Shown here piece after piece: positions 54,309 to 62,378 of a DNA stretch of 64,000 nucleotides; position 1 is the stretch's first letter; every line of letters begins with the position of its first letter. Position numbers and translations under genes: made by a program. The stretch is from assembly GCA_020354025.1 (NCBI GenBank), contig CP070638.1:814006-878005 (forward strand). The letters run 5' to 3'. Below the pieces are notes generated by a model. That model saw only the letters and a program-made list of their open reading frames with translations. It searched no databases and was not told the DNA's origin. The stretch comes from Fidelibacterota bacterium (GTDB lineage Bacteria; Fidelibacterota; Marinisomatia; SCGC-AAA003-L08; TS1B11).

Positions 54309-55316
54309 ATGATAAATCCTATCCGTGTGCTCCAGATCGGTCTGGGTGATATCGGCCTAGCTATAACACAAATACTCGCTGAGCGGGAGAGCTATGAGCT
54401 CGTTAATGCGGCAGACATTGATCCCGCCCTGGCTGGCAGTGACCTGGGCCAGCTGGTGGGCTTGCCCGGTGACCGGGAGATACCGGTACACGGCTCTATA
54501 TCCGAAGCTCTGTCCAACACCCAGGCAGACGTCGCTGTACTGACAACCTCTTCGGGTATGGAGGACATCACGCCCCAGGTGCTGGAGCTGGTGGAAAGCG
54601 GGCTGCCGGTTGTGTCTACCTGCGAGGAGCTGGTCTATCCCTGGCGCGCCAATCCTGACCTTTCGCAGCGGATTGACAACACCGCCCGTGAGCGCAGTGT
54701 CGCCGTTTTATCCACAGGCGTGAATCCGGGCTTTCTCATGGACTTCCTGCCGGTAGTATTGACGCGCGTCGCCCGCCGGGTGGACGCGGTAGTAGTGGAG
54801 CGGGTACAGGACGCCGGGACCCGCCGGGAGGCCTTCCAGCGGAAAGTAGGTGCTGGACTTACCGTGAGGCAGTTTGAAGAACGAGTCGCAAGCGGTGGGT
54901 TCGGTCACGTGGGGCTGACCGCCTCAATAGAGCTACTGGCGGCGGGGTTGGGATGGCAGCTGGACGAGGCGACTGAGACCATCGAGCCAGTCATCGCCGA
55001 GCAGCCCCAGCGGACAGAATTTATAACGGTTGAATCCGGACAGGTCACCGGTGTGTACCAAGTGGGTAAAGGCATAAAAGGTGGTAAAGAAGTGATCACC
55101 CTAATCTTCCGCGCAGTAGCAGGGGAACCCGAGCCCTACGACCGTGTCCGTATCGAAGGATCACCGGTCCTGGAGTCCACCTTCCCCGGCGGCGTTCACG
55201 GGGACGTGGCCACGGGGGCGATTACGGCAAATGCCATTCCGTTAGTAATGCAGTCCCCGCCGGGTCTGCGCACCATGGCTGACCTGTGGCCGGGGTGCCT
55301 TGGCTCAGGAGGATAG
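54309..55316 (+). CDS. NAD(P)-binding dehydrogenase similar to 2,4-diaminopentanoate dehydrogenase
   Basis: A 335-aa oxidoreductase with a DapB-like Rossmann domain: IRVLQIGLGDIGLAITQIL at the N terminus, TTSSGMEDITPQV in the middle, and VLSTGVNPGFLMDFLPV in the catalytic half. The overall design matches the Ord family (2,4-diaminopentanoate dehydrogenase of anaerobic ornithine degradation) and related amine dehydrogenases. Ord normally sits with ornithine aminomutase and thiolase genes, none of which is here, so the substrate is open. The gene starts 45 bp after the peptidase gene. Confidence 0.7.
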   Translation: MINPIRVLQIGLGDIGLAITQILAERESYELVNAADIDPALAGSDLGQLVGLPGDREIPVHGSISEALSNTQADVAVLTTSSGMEDITPQVLELVESGLPVVSTCEELVYPWRANPDLSQRIDNTARERSVAVLSTGVNPGFLMDFLPVVLTRVARRVDAVVVERVQDAGTRREAFQRKVGAGLTVRQFEERVASGGFGHVGLTASIELLAAGLGWQLDEATETIEPVIAEQPQRTEFITVESGQVTGVYQVGKGIKGGKEVITLIFRAVAGEPEPYDRVRIEGSPVLESTFPGGVHGDVATGAITANAIPLVMQSPPGLRTMADLWPGCLGSGG

Positions 55317-55431
55317 TGGCTGGTCTCGGCCCAGCCTGGGTCGAGGCTGCCGGTGAACCTGACGGGAGCAGTATGATAAGTTGTTCTTCGTCCTTCGCCC
55401 AATGACGATGGCAAATCACTAGAGGTAATTC

Positions 55432-56331
55432 ATCATTCAGCATCCCGCACACAGTATCAGTCATCAATTATCCAATCATAACGGCCGCCGTCCGGACTGG
55501 ACGAAGGTCAGCATCCACACCGGAGAGACCTTCCGCCAGCTCCGGGACCTAGTGCGGGACCGGCGGCTGCATACGGTGTGCCAGGAAGCCCGCTGCCCCA
55601 ACATCTATGAGTGCTGGGAGCGCCGCAGTGCTACCCTTATGATCCTGGGGGACATATGCACCCGATCGTGCGGTTTCTGCTCCGTGAAGACCGGCCGGCC
55701 ACCCTATCCGGATGAGTTGGAGCCTTATCGGGTTGCAGCAGCGGTTAATGCTATGGGGCTGCACCACTGTGTGATCACTTCGGTGACCCGGGACGAACTA
55801 CCCGACGGTGGTGCGAGCGTGTGGGCCGAGACTGTTCGCCAGATCCACAAGCAGGTGCCGAGCTGCGGGGTGGAGGTGCTCATCCCCGATTTCCAGGGAG
55901 CACATACAGCCCTGCAGCGGGTCATTGATGCCGGTCCGGAGATCCTAGGGCACAACCTGGAGACGGTGCCGCGACTCTATCCCCGGGTGCGCCCACAGGC
56001 TGACTATAATCGAAGCCTGGATGTCATCCGGTATGCCCGGGAGCAAGGCATGACGGTGAAATCGGGCATTATGTTGGGTATTGGCGAGCGGGCGAGCGAG
56101 GTTTTACAGCTAATGACTGAGGCGATAGCCGCCGGCTGTCAGATATTCACTATCGGCCAGTATCTCCAGCCTACCAGGAATCACCTGCCGGTGGAGCGAT
56201 ATGTTACGCCCGGTGAATTCAGCCAGTACCGAGCGGAAGGCCTGCGTCTGGGATTTAAGGCAGTGGAAGCCGGTCCCCTGGTGCGGTCATCCTACCACGC
56301 TGATGAGCAGGCGGCACTACTCGGCTCGTAG
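55432..56331 (+). CDS. lipA: lipoyl synthase, start codon uncertain
   Basis: LipA inserts two sulfurs into protein-bound octanoate. Both iron-sulfur motifs are present: auxiliary CQEARCPNIYEC (CX4CX5C) and radical SAM CTRSCGFC (CX3CX2C), then TSVTRDELPDGGA and HNLETVPRLYPRVRP. From the first canonical start, GTG 55552, the protein is 259 aa. The codons directly before it encode RRPDWTKV and TGETFRQLRDLV, the normal LipA N terminus, in the same frame. No ATG, GTG or TTG exists between the upstream stop (55426) and 55552. AGAGG at 55421 lies 6 nt before ATC 55432 and ATT 55435, so a rare start there is possible. Confidence 0.88.
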   Translation: MIQHPAHSISHQLSNHNGRRPDWTKVSIHTGETFRQLRDLVRDRRLHTVCQEARCPNIYECWERRSATLMILGDICTRSCGFCSVKTGRPPYPDELEPYRVAAAVNAMGLHHCVITSVTRDELPDGGASVWAETVRQIHKQVPSCGVEVLIPDFQGAHTALQRVIDAGPEILGHNLETVPRLYPRVRPQADYNRSLDVIRYAREQGMTVKSGIMLGIGERASEVLQLMTEAIAAGCQIFTIGQYLQPTRNHLPVERYVTPGEFSQYRAEGLRLGFKAVEAGPLVRSSYHADEQAALLGS

Positions 56332-56425
56332 CCGCATTTCCGGCCTTGAATGGCCTTCGGCTATGGGCCCAGCCCGGAACATTGAGCCGTGAAAAGCTTC
56401 AGCTAATTAAGGGATTCGTCCAGCT

Positions 56426-57514
56426 TTGTCGCATACGAAGCAAAGATCTACCAGCCGTCGGCCCGGCAGTACGAAGGATCGACCGCGAACCGGGCGAAAG
56501 CAGTATCAGCTTCCACCAGCAACCTATCACAGGCTAATCCGGCTTCTGAAGCGGATGGAACTGGAGCCCGCGTGGGTCAAGGTGCTGCCAGTCAATCCTA
56601 TTCCCATTATCTTCCGCCAGGGCTCGATCGGAGTCCAGCTGCACCTGTTGAATCTGCTGGCAGCCGACGGCGATGGCGAGGCGGAGGCTGTCATAAAACA
56701 GCTACGCAGGGCAGCTTTGGCCTCTCCGGAAGCAACCCGGATTCTCAAGCGTCAGCGCAAGGACGGTACTTGGCCGGTGGAGGCCTCGGGTCAGCCGGAG
56801 GGGGCAGTGAAGCAGCTGGTATTGCTCGGGCTACTGGAGAATCTTCATGCCCTGGTGGATCTGGGTGGGCGCCGGAGCTGGCCGGGAGTGGGCAGGGGCC
56901 TGCGTGCCCTGTTGAGCTTCCAGCACGAGGATGGTCGGTTCCCGCTCTCATATCACCAGCACGCCTGTATCGGCCGGTTACTCTTGGCCTTGGGCCTTGG
57001 CCGGAATCCCGCCGTTCACCGTGCCGCCCACTGGATCCTGGAGCGCCAGCGGGAAGACGGCGGGTGGCTGCATCCCCAGGCGGCGGGCAGCAAGGCCAAA
57101 CCACCATCGTGCATCTGGACCACCGCGGAGGTGCTCGCCTTCATCGCCCGCTATCCAACCCTGCGAGTCAAAGAGCGGCTGCAGCAAGCCGGGGAGTTTC
57201 TTCTGGAGCATGCCCTTCAACCTAACACCACCACGCTGCTGCCCGATGCCGCCACCTGGGACGTGCTAGAGGAGGGATCCCGGGGAGTGCAGCTATTTCA
57301 CGGAGGTACATTAAAAGTGCTGGACGGCCTTACGCTAGCTGGCTTCAATCCCTCCCACACGGTTTTCAAGAAACTCTACACCTGGCTGCTGGAGCAACAA
57401 CTGAAGGGGGGTTACTACCCGCGGATATCCGGGCGTGACACAAGGGGGGATCCGCTAGTCACAGTTCGCGCCTTGGAGGTTATCCATAGGGTGGAGACCA
57501 CGCGTCCCGGGTGA
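56426..57514 (+). CDS. alpha/alpha-toroid (prenyltransferase/squalene-cyclase-like) protein, unknown role
   Basis: A frame of 362 aa with no named family. From about residue 95 it shows repeats of the terpenoid-cyclase toroid type: LKRQRKDGTWPVE, LLSFQHEDGRFPLSYHQHAC, WILERQREDGGWLHPQ and LLEQQLKGGYYPRI, the QxxDGxW pattern. DxDD or DDxxD catalytic motifs of true cyclases or prenyltransferases are not evident, and no signal or membrane segment is seen. A binding or scaffold role is as likely as catalysis. The start is doubtful: TTG 56426 lacks a good ribosome site, and ATG 56555 would drop a basic N-terminal tail. It sits between lipA and lon. Confidence 0.65.
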   Translation: MSHTKQRSTSRRPGSTKDRPRTGRKQYQLPPATYHRLIRLLKRMELEPAWVKVLPVNPIPIIFRQGSIGVQLHLLNLLAADGDGEAEAVIKQLRRAALASPEATRILKRQRKDGTWPVEASGQPEGAVKQLVLLGLLENLHALVDLGGRRSWPGVGRGLRALLSFQHEDGRFPLSYHQHACIGRLLLALGLGRNPAVHRAAHWILERQREDGGWLHPQAAGSKAKPPSCIWTTAEVLAFIARYPTLRVKERLQQAGEFLLEHALQPNTTTLLPDAATWDVLEEGSRGVQLFHGGTLKVLDGLTLAGFNPSHTVFKKLYTWLLEQQLKGGYYPRISGRDTRGDPLVTVRALEVIHRVETTRPG

Positions 57515-57670
57515 AATTCTGCCAAAGCGACCACTTTTAAAGCTGAATCGGACAACACGGCAGAATATGGGTCTCATCCAGCGGCAACACTGGAGCTGGC
57601 ATGATAGTTGTTGCTATTTTACACGACAGTGTTGAAACTTACGTACAGATAGACGTTTACTGGAGAGGGT

Positions 57671-60178
57671 ATGACCAAGCTTGATGATGCAGATAAACAG
57701 GAACAGCCGAAGCAGGAACAACCTGAGCAGGTGGAATCCGGTGGTGACGAAGACTTCCCGGTTATGCCGCTTCGCAATACCGTTTTATTTCCGCAGCAGA
57801 TTATCCCCATCTACATAGGACGCGAGCAGTCTCTCAAGCTGATCGATGATCTGCCATCCGGCCGCAAAATGCTGGTGGTAGTTGCCCAGCGAGACGGCAC
57901 TATTGAAGTTCCTACCGAAGAGGACCTCTATCAGTGGGGCACTCTGGCGGTGGTTATGAAAATATTCGATATGCCCGATAACTCCAAGTCGGCCATTGTC
58001 CAGGGTATTGCCCGGGTCAATATCAAGGAATATATGACGAGTGGTCCCTACTTCCGGGCCATCGTCAATCGGGTGGAGGAAAATCAGGACGACAGCCTGG
58101 AGGCGGGTGCCCTGGTCGCCAATTTAAGGCAGATATACCACCGTCTTATCGAGGTGGTTCCCTATCTCACCGATGAACAGGCCGGTGTGTTATCCAATAT
58201 CCAGGACTCTGGTCGGGTTGCTGACCGGGCTATCTCCATGATGAATATCCCCAACCAGGAAAAACAGGAGATCCTGGAGGAGATGGATATCAAGCAGCGG
58301 CTGGAAAAAGCAACCGTTATCATCAACCGTGAAATTCAGCGTGCCGAGTTGGGTGAGAAGATTCAATCGGAGGTCCAGGACGAAATTTCCAAGACCCAGC
58401 GGGAGTACTATCTGCGCGAACAGATGAAAGCCATTCGCCGCGAGTTGGGTGAGGATGAACAGACGCTTGATCAGAAGGAATTGGAGGATAAGATCAAGGC
58501 CGCCGAAATGTCTGAGGAAGCGGAGAAAGTGGCCCTGAAGGAGGTAGAGCGCCTGAGCCGGATACCTCCCCAATCACCCGAATACACTGTTGCCCGCACC
58601 TATATCGACTGGCTCACGGACCTGCCCTGGAGTAAGTCAACCGAGGATAACAACGACGTGGTGAACGCCCGGCATATCCTGGACGAGGATCATTACGGAT
58701 TGGACAAGCCCAAAGAGCGGATCGTCGAGTACCTGGCGGTGCGGAACCTGAAAGCTCAGCAGACGGAAGACGGAAAGTTGAAGGGCCCCATTCTGTGCTT
58801 TGCCGGTCCTCCGGGAACGGGCAAGACCTCCATCGGCCGCTCCATTGCCAGGGCCATGGGACGGAAGTTTGTGCGCATTTCCCTGGGAGGTGTGCGCGAC
58901 GAGGCGGAAATCCGCGGCCACCGGCGAACCTATATCGGGGCACTGCCGGGCCGTATCATACAGGGGCTGAAGAAAGCCGGGACCAACAATCCCATCTTCA
59001 TGCTGGATGAGATCGACAAGCTGGGTATGGACTTCCGCGGGGATCCCAGTTCCGCCCTCCTGGAAGTACTGGACCCGGAACAGAACCACACTTTCAACGA
59101 CCACTACCTGGAGGTTGACTACGACCTGTCCAACGTGATGTTCATCACCACCGCGAACCGGAAGGACCAGATTCCCGGCCCCCTGCGGGACCGTATGGAG
59201 ATACTCGACTTTACCGGCTACATTGATGACGAAAAAATTAATATCGCCAAGAATTTCCTGGTTCCCAAACAGGTCAAGGAAAATGCCCTCAATGAATCAC
59301 AGATCGCTTTCCTGGAGAGCGGATTAAGAGAGCTCATCCACAGCTATACCCGTGAGGCGGGAGTCCGTAACCTAGAGCGGGAAATTGCGAACATCTGTCG
59401 TAAGCGGGCGCGGGAGGTAGTTGAAGGCAAGAGGACGGAGATAATTAAGATAACCCGCCGGAACGTGGGTCACTACCTGGGGCCAGAGACTTATCATTCC
59501 GAAGTGGCTGAGCGGGTCAAGGAACCTGGTATCGTGGTAGGCCTGGCGTGGACGGCGGCTGGTGGCGATATCCTGTTCATCGAAGCCTCGCGGATGCCGG
59601 GACGCGGCCAATTGAGTCTCACCGGGCAGCTGGGAGACGTGATGAAGGAATCAGCCCGAGCTGCGTGGAGCTATGTCCGGGCTCACGCGGAAGAACTGGG
59701 CATCGATCCCAGCTTCTATAAGGGATGGGACGTGCATGTTCACGTACCGGCTGGCTCAATCCCCAAGGATGGCCCCTCCGCCGGAGTGGGGATGCTTACC
59801 GCCATCGTTTCGCTCCTGAGCGGCCGGCGGGTGAAGGAAGACGTTGCTTTGACCGGCGAGATTACCCTCAGGGGGAATGTACTCCCCATCGGTGGGATCA
59901 AGGAGAAAATTACCGCAGGGCATCGGGCCGGACTAAAACACGTGATCCTGCCGTTTGAGAATAAGAAGGATCTGGAGGATGTGCCCCCCAAGGTCAAGAA
60001 AGACCTGAGGATATCCTTTGTAAAGCAGATGTCACAAGTATTAAGCCTGGCCCTTGAGCGGAAAGCTGTCGTCCCACCGGTAACCGGCCCGCCGGAGGAT
60101 GGTGTCCCGGAAAAAGAGGAGGAACTGGAGCGGGGCACGATCGAGGATGTCTTTTCGGAAGGAGTGGTCGTCGAGTAG
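57671..60178 (+). CDS. lon: ATP-dependent protease Lon
   Basis: An 835-aa LonA. N-terminal substrate-binding domain (about 25-230: FPVMPLRNTVLFPQQIIPIY), coiled region, AAA+ module with Walker A GPPGTGKTS and Walker B PIFMLDEIDKLG, then the protease domain with Ser in PKDGPSAGVGMLTAI and Lys in GGIKEKITAGHRAG (Ser-Lys dyad). It degrades misfolded and regulatory proteins, including antitoxins in many bacteria, which is worth noting given the TAC-like operon 1 kb downstream. GGAGAGGGT precedes ATG. No heat-shock promoter was recognised in the 156-bp gap. Confidence 0.97.
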   Translation: MTKLDDADKQEQPKQEQPEQVESGGDEDFPVMPLRNTVLFPQQIIPIYIGREQSLKLIDDLPSGRKMLVVVAQRDGTIEVPTEEDLYQWGTLAVVMKIFDMPDNSKSAIVQGIARVNIKEYMTSGPYFRAIVNRVEENQDDSLEAGALVANLRQIYHRLIEVVPYLTDEQAGVLSNIQDSGRVADRAISMMNIPNQEKQEILEEMDIKQRLEKATVIINREIQRAELGEKIQSEVQDEISKTQREYYLREQMKAIRRELGEDEQTLDQKELEDKIKAAEMSEEAEKVALKEVERLSRIPPQSPEYTVARTYIDWLTDLPWSKSTEDNNDVVNARHILDEDHYGLDKPKERIVEYLAVRNLKAQQTEDGKLKGPILCFAGPPGTGKTSIGRSIARAMGRKFVRISLGGVRDEAEIRGHRRTYIGALPGRIIQGLKKAGTNNPIFMLDEIDKLGMDFRGDPSSALLEVLDPEQNHTFNDHYLEVDYDLSNVMFITTANRKDQIPGPLRDRMEILDFTGYIDDEKINIAKNFLVPKQVKENALNESQIAFLESGLRELIHSYTREAGVRNLEREIANICRKRAREVVEGKRTEIIKITRRNVGHYLGPETYHSEVAERVKEPGIVVGLAWTAAGGDILFIEASRMPGRGQLSLTGQLGDVMKESARAAWSYVRAHAEELGIDPSFYKGWDVHVHVPAGSIPKDGPSAGVGMLTAIVSLLSGRRVKEDVALTGEITLRGNVLPIGGIKEKITAGHRAGLKHVILPFENKKDLEDVPPKVKKDLRISFVKQMSQVLSLALERKAVVPPVTGPPEDGVPEKEEELERGTIEDVFSEGVVVE

Positions 60179-60193
60179 GGCTTTTATCTATAG

Positions 60194-60268
60194 GGACGCT
60201 TAGCTCAGTTGGTTCAGAGCGCTGCCCTTACAAGGCAGAGGTCGCAGGTTCGAGTCCTGCAGCGTCCA
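60194..60268 (+). tRNA. tRNA-Val (UAC anticodon)
   Basis: Acceptor GGACGCT/AGCGTCC, D-arm with TTGGTTC loop, anticodon stem CTGCC/GGCAG with loop CTTACAA (anticodon TAC), T-arm GCAGG/CCTGC with TTCGAGT, discriminator A followed by CC. Lies 15 nt after lon and precedes the accessory 3' region. Confidence 0.95.
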
Positions 60269-60281
60269 CCGACGAGAAAAA

Positions 60282-60311
60282 CGGGGATTCTTTAGCAATG
60301 AGGAATCCCCG
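60282..60311 (+). terminator. hairpin terminator after tRNA-Val
   Basis: CGGGGATTC / GAATCCCCG, 9-bp stem with 12-nt loop, 13 nt after the tRNA; only a weak T-tract follows. Confidence 0.6.
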
Positions 60312-60487
60312 ACTTGCAATCGACCTGCAATTTTGCTCGAAAACGAGTCTTCCTGAGATATCTCAACCTGGTAAAAATCTCAACGAAAATCGGCTGATAC
60401 GAAAGGGATGGAGGGGGGGCGGGAGTTGATTTATTAGGGGCACTCACATTGCGGGATCAAATTTCAAATATTACACCATATGGGCAT

Positions 60488-60955
60488 CTACTCACGCACC
60501 TGATATCTCGGCTTACCGTCGGAATTAAATAGTATTTCCTTCACATTCATTATTGGAAGGATGAACCTGCTAAAAGGTGTACCGCTGGTTTTTTCTATTA
60601 AAACTCCTCGGGTTGTGGAGTAGTGGATTGAAAAGAGTGTAACAAGCAGATCATCTGGCAATTGATATGTCTTCCCTTCCTTCTGTAGATTTTCCCAGCC
60701 CCTAACATTATACGCGGATTCGGTATCCAACTCCACGCATTTCTGCACTTCATCCCCCTCGCCGATCTGGATTACCGTTGAGAGTCTACAAATGAGAATT
60801 TGCTTCTCATCATCAAGAGAGAACTCTAATTCTAAGTGGAATCCAACAGGGATTTGTTCGTCTTTGGGGAGACTAATCTGGGTTAGGGTAAACCCCCTAA
60901 CGTTAAAGGAAGAATATTTAAATTCAATCGCGACACTCTCCCCAACGCTCATCAT
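60488..60955 (-). CDS. SecB-like protein, candidate TAC chaperone
   Basis: About 155 aa, cytosolic. A beta-rich first half (FHLELEFSLDDEKQILICRL) leads to ELDTESAYNVRGWENL and YQLPDDLLVTLFSIHYSTTRG, then the ending TPFSRFILPIMNVKEILF. The order beta-sheet, helix, then a (S/T)xRGxL turn and an LPxxN strand follows SecB, where the C terminus reads VSRGTFPQLNLAPVNFDAL. Solitary SecB-like genes third in an operon after a toxin and a XRE antitoxin are the chaperones of TAC modules such as HigB1-HigA1-Rv1957. ATG 60955 overlaps the antitoxin stop as ATGA and has GGGGG upstream; GTG 60967 is the alternative. Assignment is by pattern, not a search. Confidence 0.55.
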   Translation of the reverse strand: MMSVGESVAIEFKYSSFNVRGFTLTQISLPKDEQIPVGFHLELEFSLDDEKQILICRLSTVIQIGEGDEVQKCVELDTESAYNVRGWENLQKEGKTYQLPDDLLVTLFSIHYSTTRGVLIEKTSGTPFSRFILPIMNVKEILFNSDGKPRYQVRE

Positions 60956-61497
60956 GCAATCCCCCACTGAGACGAGGTGTCTTGATCTTTTCCTAAAGCG
61001 TCTCCACTAGTTCTCACTACACCCACGTCTTCAATCTCTTGGTCAGACAAAGGAGGAAATATTCTTCGCGCCTGATAGAACTCACTAGGATCATCTTCAA
61101 TATTGAAGGCCTCTTCGCTTCTAATGACATGAGCGAATTGCCAGATAACTTCCTCAGTAGGGGATGGTAGTGTAGCCTCCTCTATGTCTCTCCATCCTTC
61201 GACATAGACTGACCATTTTTCATCCTGGGAAGTCTCACTCGTAATTTCCAATAGGGGCTCATCGAGAGCTTGCTCAATCCTACTTATTGTCTTCAAAGTT
61301 GGATTGTGAGATGGTGAAATTAAACGGCTCATGAATGAAGCCCGTAAGCCAGCACGTTTTGCCACCTCATCTTGAGTCAATCCCTTCTTCTTTATTATCT
61401 GGGATATTCTAGCAGCTAGGTGGAATTTTGTTCTCAAGAAACGCTTTCGCTCCACGGGGATTTCGTTTACGATTGCTTCTAATTTCTCTATACCCAT
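60952..61497 (-). CDS. XRE-family regulator, candidate antitoxin with chaperone-addiction tail
   Basis: 181 aa. Residues about 26-85 form a helix-turn-helix of the XRE type (AARISQIIKKKGLTQDEVAK, RASFMSRLISPSHNPTLKTI). The last 95 residues are a separate acidic tail (EDDPSEFYQARRIFPPLSDQ) that typical HigA antitoxins (about 100 aa) lack. In TAC systems just such a C-terminal extension makes the antitoxin unstable unless the SecB-like chaperone binds it. The ATG comes 1 nt after the stop of the upstream gene and its TGA overlaps the next gene's ATG, so the three are strictly coupled. Autoregulation through the twin repeats at 61992-62026 is likely. Confidence 0.7.
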   Translation of the reverse strand: MGIEKLEAIVNEIPVERKRFLRTKFHLAARISQIIKKKGLTQDEVAKRAGLRASFMSRLISPSHNPTLKTISRIEQALDEPLLEITSETSQDEKWSVYVEGWRDIEEATLPSPTEEVIWQFAHVIRSEEAFNIEDDPSEFYQARRIFPPLSDQEIEDVGVVRTSGDALGKDQDTSSQWGIA

Positions 61498-61498
61498 A

Positions 61499-61996
61499 TT
61501 AACACCTAAACCTCAGGTTACCGTCGTATTGTAGTGAACCATAAGTATTCGTGACTATTCTTATATCGCCACTTGAGATTCTTCGCTGAATTTCCGTGTG
61601 AGTGTGTACTAGAAGTTCAACCGCTGAATTGCATACGGGCACCTTCTGATAATTACGCACATGCCAGGGTTTTACTCCGCCTCCTCCTACTATACTCAAT
61701 TTCGGATCATCACATAAAAAGAATAGCCTCAGATTGCTTGCAACCTCAGTTTTAATCTTACAGACCGGGATATCTTTCCCATCGACCTCATAGTCGAGAT
61801 ACTCATCAATAAATCCTATCTCCTTGATCATTTCAAGGACCAAGGCTTCAACAGGATAGAATCCCTTATTGTTCCTAATCTCTGGAGTGTCGAGGAATAT
61901 TTCATATTCACAGAGTTCAGAGTCCGAGAATTTGACTGAATGAAGGGTGGCACCATGATATGAGCCGAAGATGACCAGGTTGTAGTCACGATTCAC
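61499..61996 (-). CDS. first gene of TAC-like operon, candidate toxin of unknown family
   Basis: 165 aa, no family recognised. The position directly upstream of an antitoxin-like XRE gene with 1-nt spacing is the toxin slot of HigBA-type operons. The C-terminal half, ASNLRLFFLCDDPKLSIVGG followed after about 18 residues by VELLVHTHTEIQRRI, loosely follows the RelE/HigB pattern (LRLFFF, then a short strand, then a helix). The N-terminal 75 residues (FGSYHGATLHSVKF, FYPVEALVLEMIKEIGF) have no such match. The start is GTG 61996, which lies inside an operator-like repeat; no ribosome site is visible, and the mRNA may be nearly leaderless. Confidence 0.55.
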   Translation of the reverse strand: MNRDYNLVIFGSYHGATLHSVKFSDSELCEYEIFLDTPEIRNNKGFYPVEALVLEMIKEIGFIDEYLDYEVDGKDIPVCKIKTEVASNLRLFFLCDDPKLSIVGGGGVKPWHVRNYQKVPVCNSAVELLVHTHTEIQRRISSGDIRIVTNTYGSLQYDGNLRFRC

Positions 61997-62026
61997 TTTT
62001 AAGTTAATATTGCTTCACTTTTAAGT
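61992..62026 (-). promoter_or_regulatory. twin 13-bp direct repeats and promoter of TAC-like operon
   Basis: TTCACTTTTAAGT occurs twice (61992-62004 and 62014-62026), 22 bp apart, or two helical turns. The core ACTTTTAAGT is nearly palindromic. On the minus strand TTGCTT-N18-TATTAA overlaps both repeats, and the proximal repeat covers the GTG start, as expected for an autorepressed toxin-antitoxin promoter. Confidence 0.6.
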
Positions 62027-62378
62027 AAAGCAAATCCTTTGCCAAATGTTCCTTATGAGACTCTTGTCGAGGAGAAATTTGATATTCGACCATGGGTAGT
62101 TACAAGAAATCAGTTAATTCTTTTCATCCATGCGGTCATTTTTTACCCACAAGGCTAGATTCAGCGTTTTAGAATGCTGCTCATAAGTGCTAAGGGGATG
62201 GTGCAATATCAGATATGCTGCTCTCGTTACACTGCGATTCTAGGATGAGGGACACCTAATTATCATGGTGATCTGGTAGAGCATAGCGTCTTCAATCATC
62301 TTTATCGCCTTGCTACACTCCGGCGTCACTAACCGGGCGATGTAGATACCGGAGGGGAGAACCGGTGACCTTGTCTTA
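61997..62378. other. intergenic region between TAC-like operon and DG-repeat gene
   Basis: About 380 bp. Contains the operator region and a sorting-domain relic listed separately. Nothing else was recognised. Confidence 0.4.
62290..62370 (-). pseudogene. relic of a T9SS C-terminal sorting domain
   Basis: On the minus strand the sequence encodes LPSGIYIARLVTPECSKAIK followed by MIEDAML, near-identical in its core to the C terminus of the matrixin at 29355 (PTGIYIARLVTPDGTKATK). It lies just downstream of the 62379-62945 gene but in another frame and with no upstream domain, so it is a remnant of a lost or truncated secreted-protein gene. Confidence 0.6.

Noticed and set aside
56572-57225. 217-aa Gly/Pro/Ser-rich frame inside the toroid gene
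   Set aside because: Low-complexity shadow; the toroid repeats are in the other frame.
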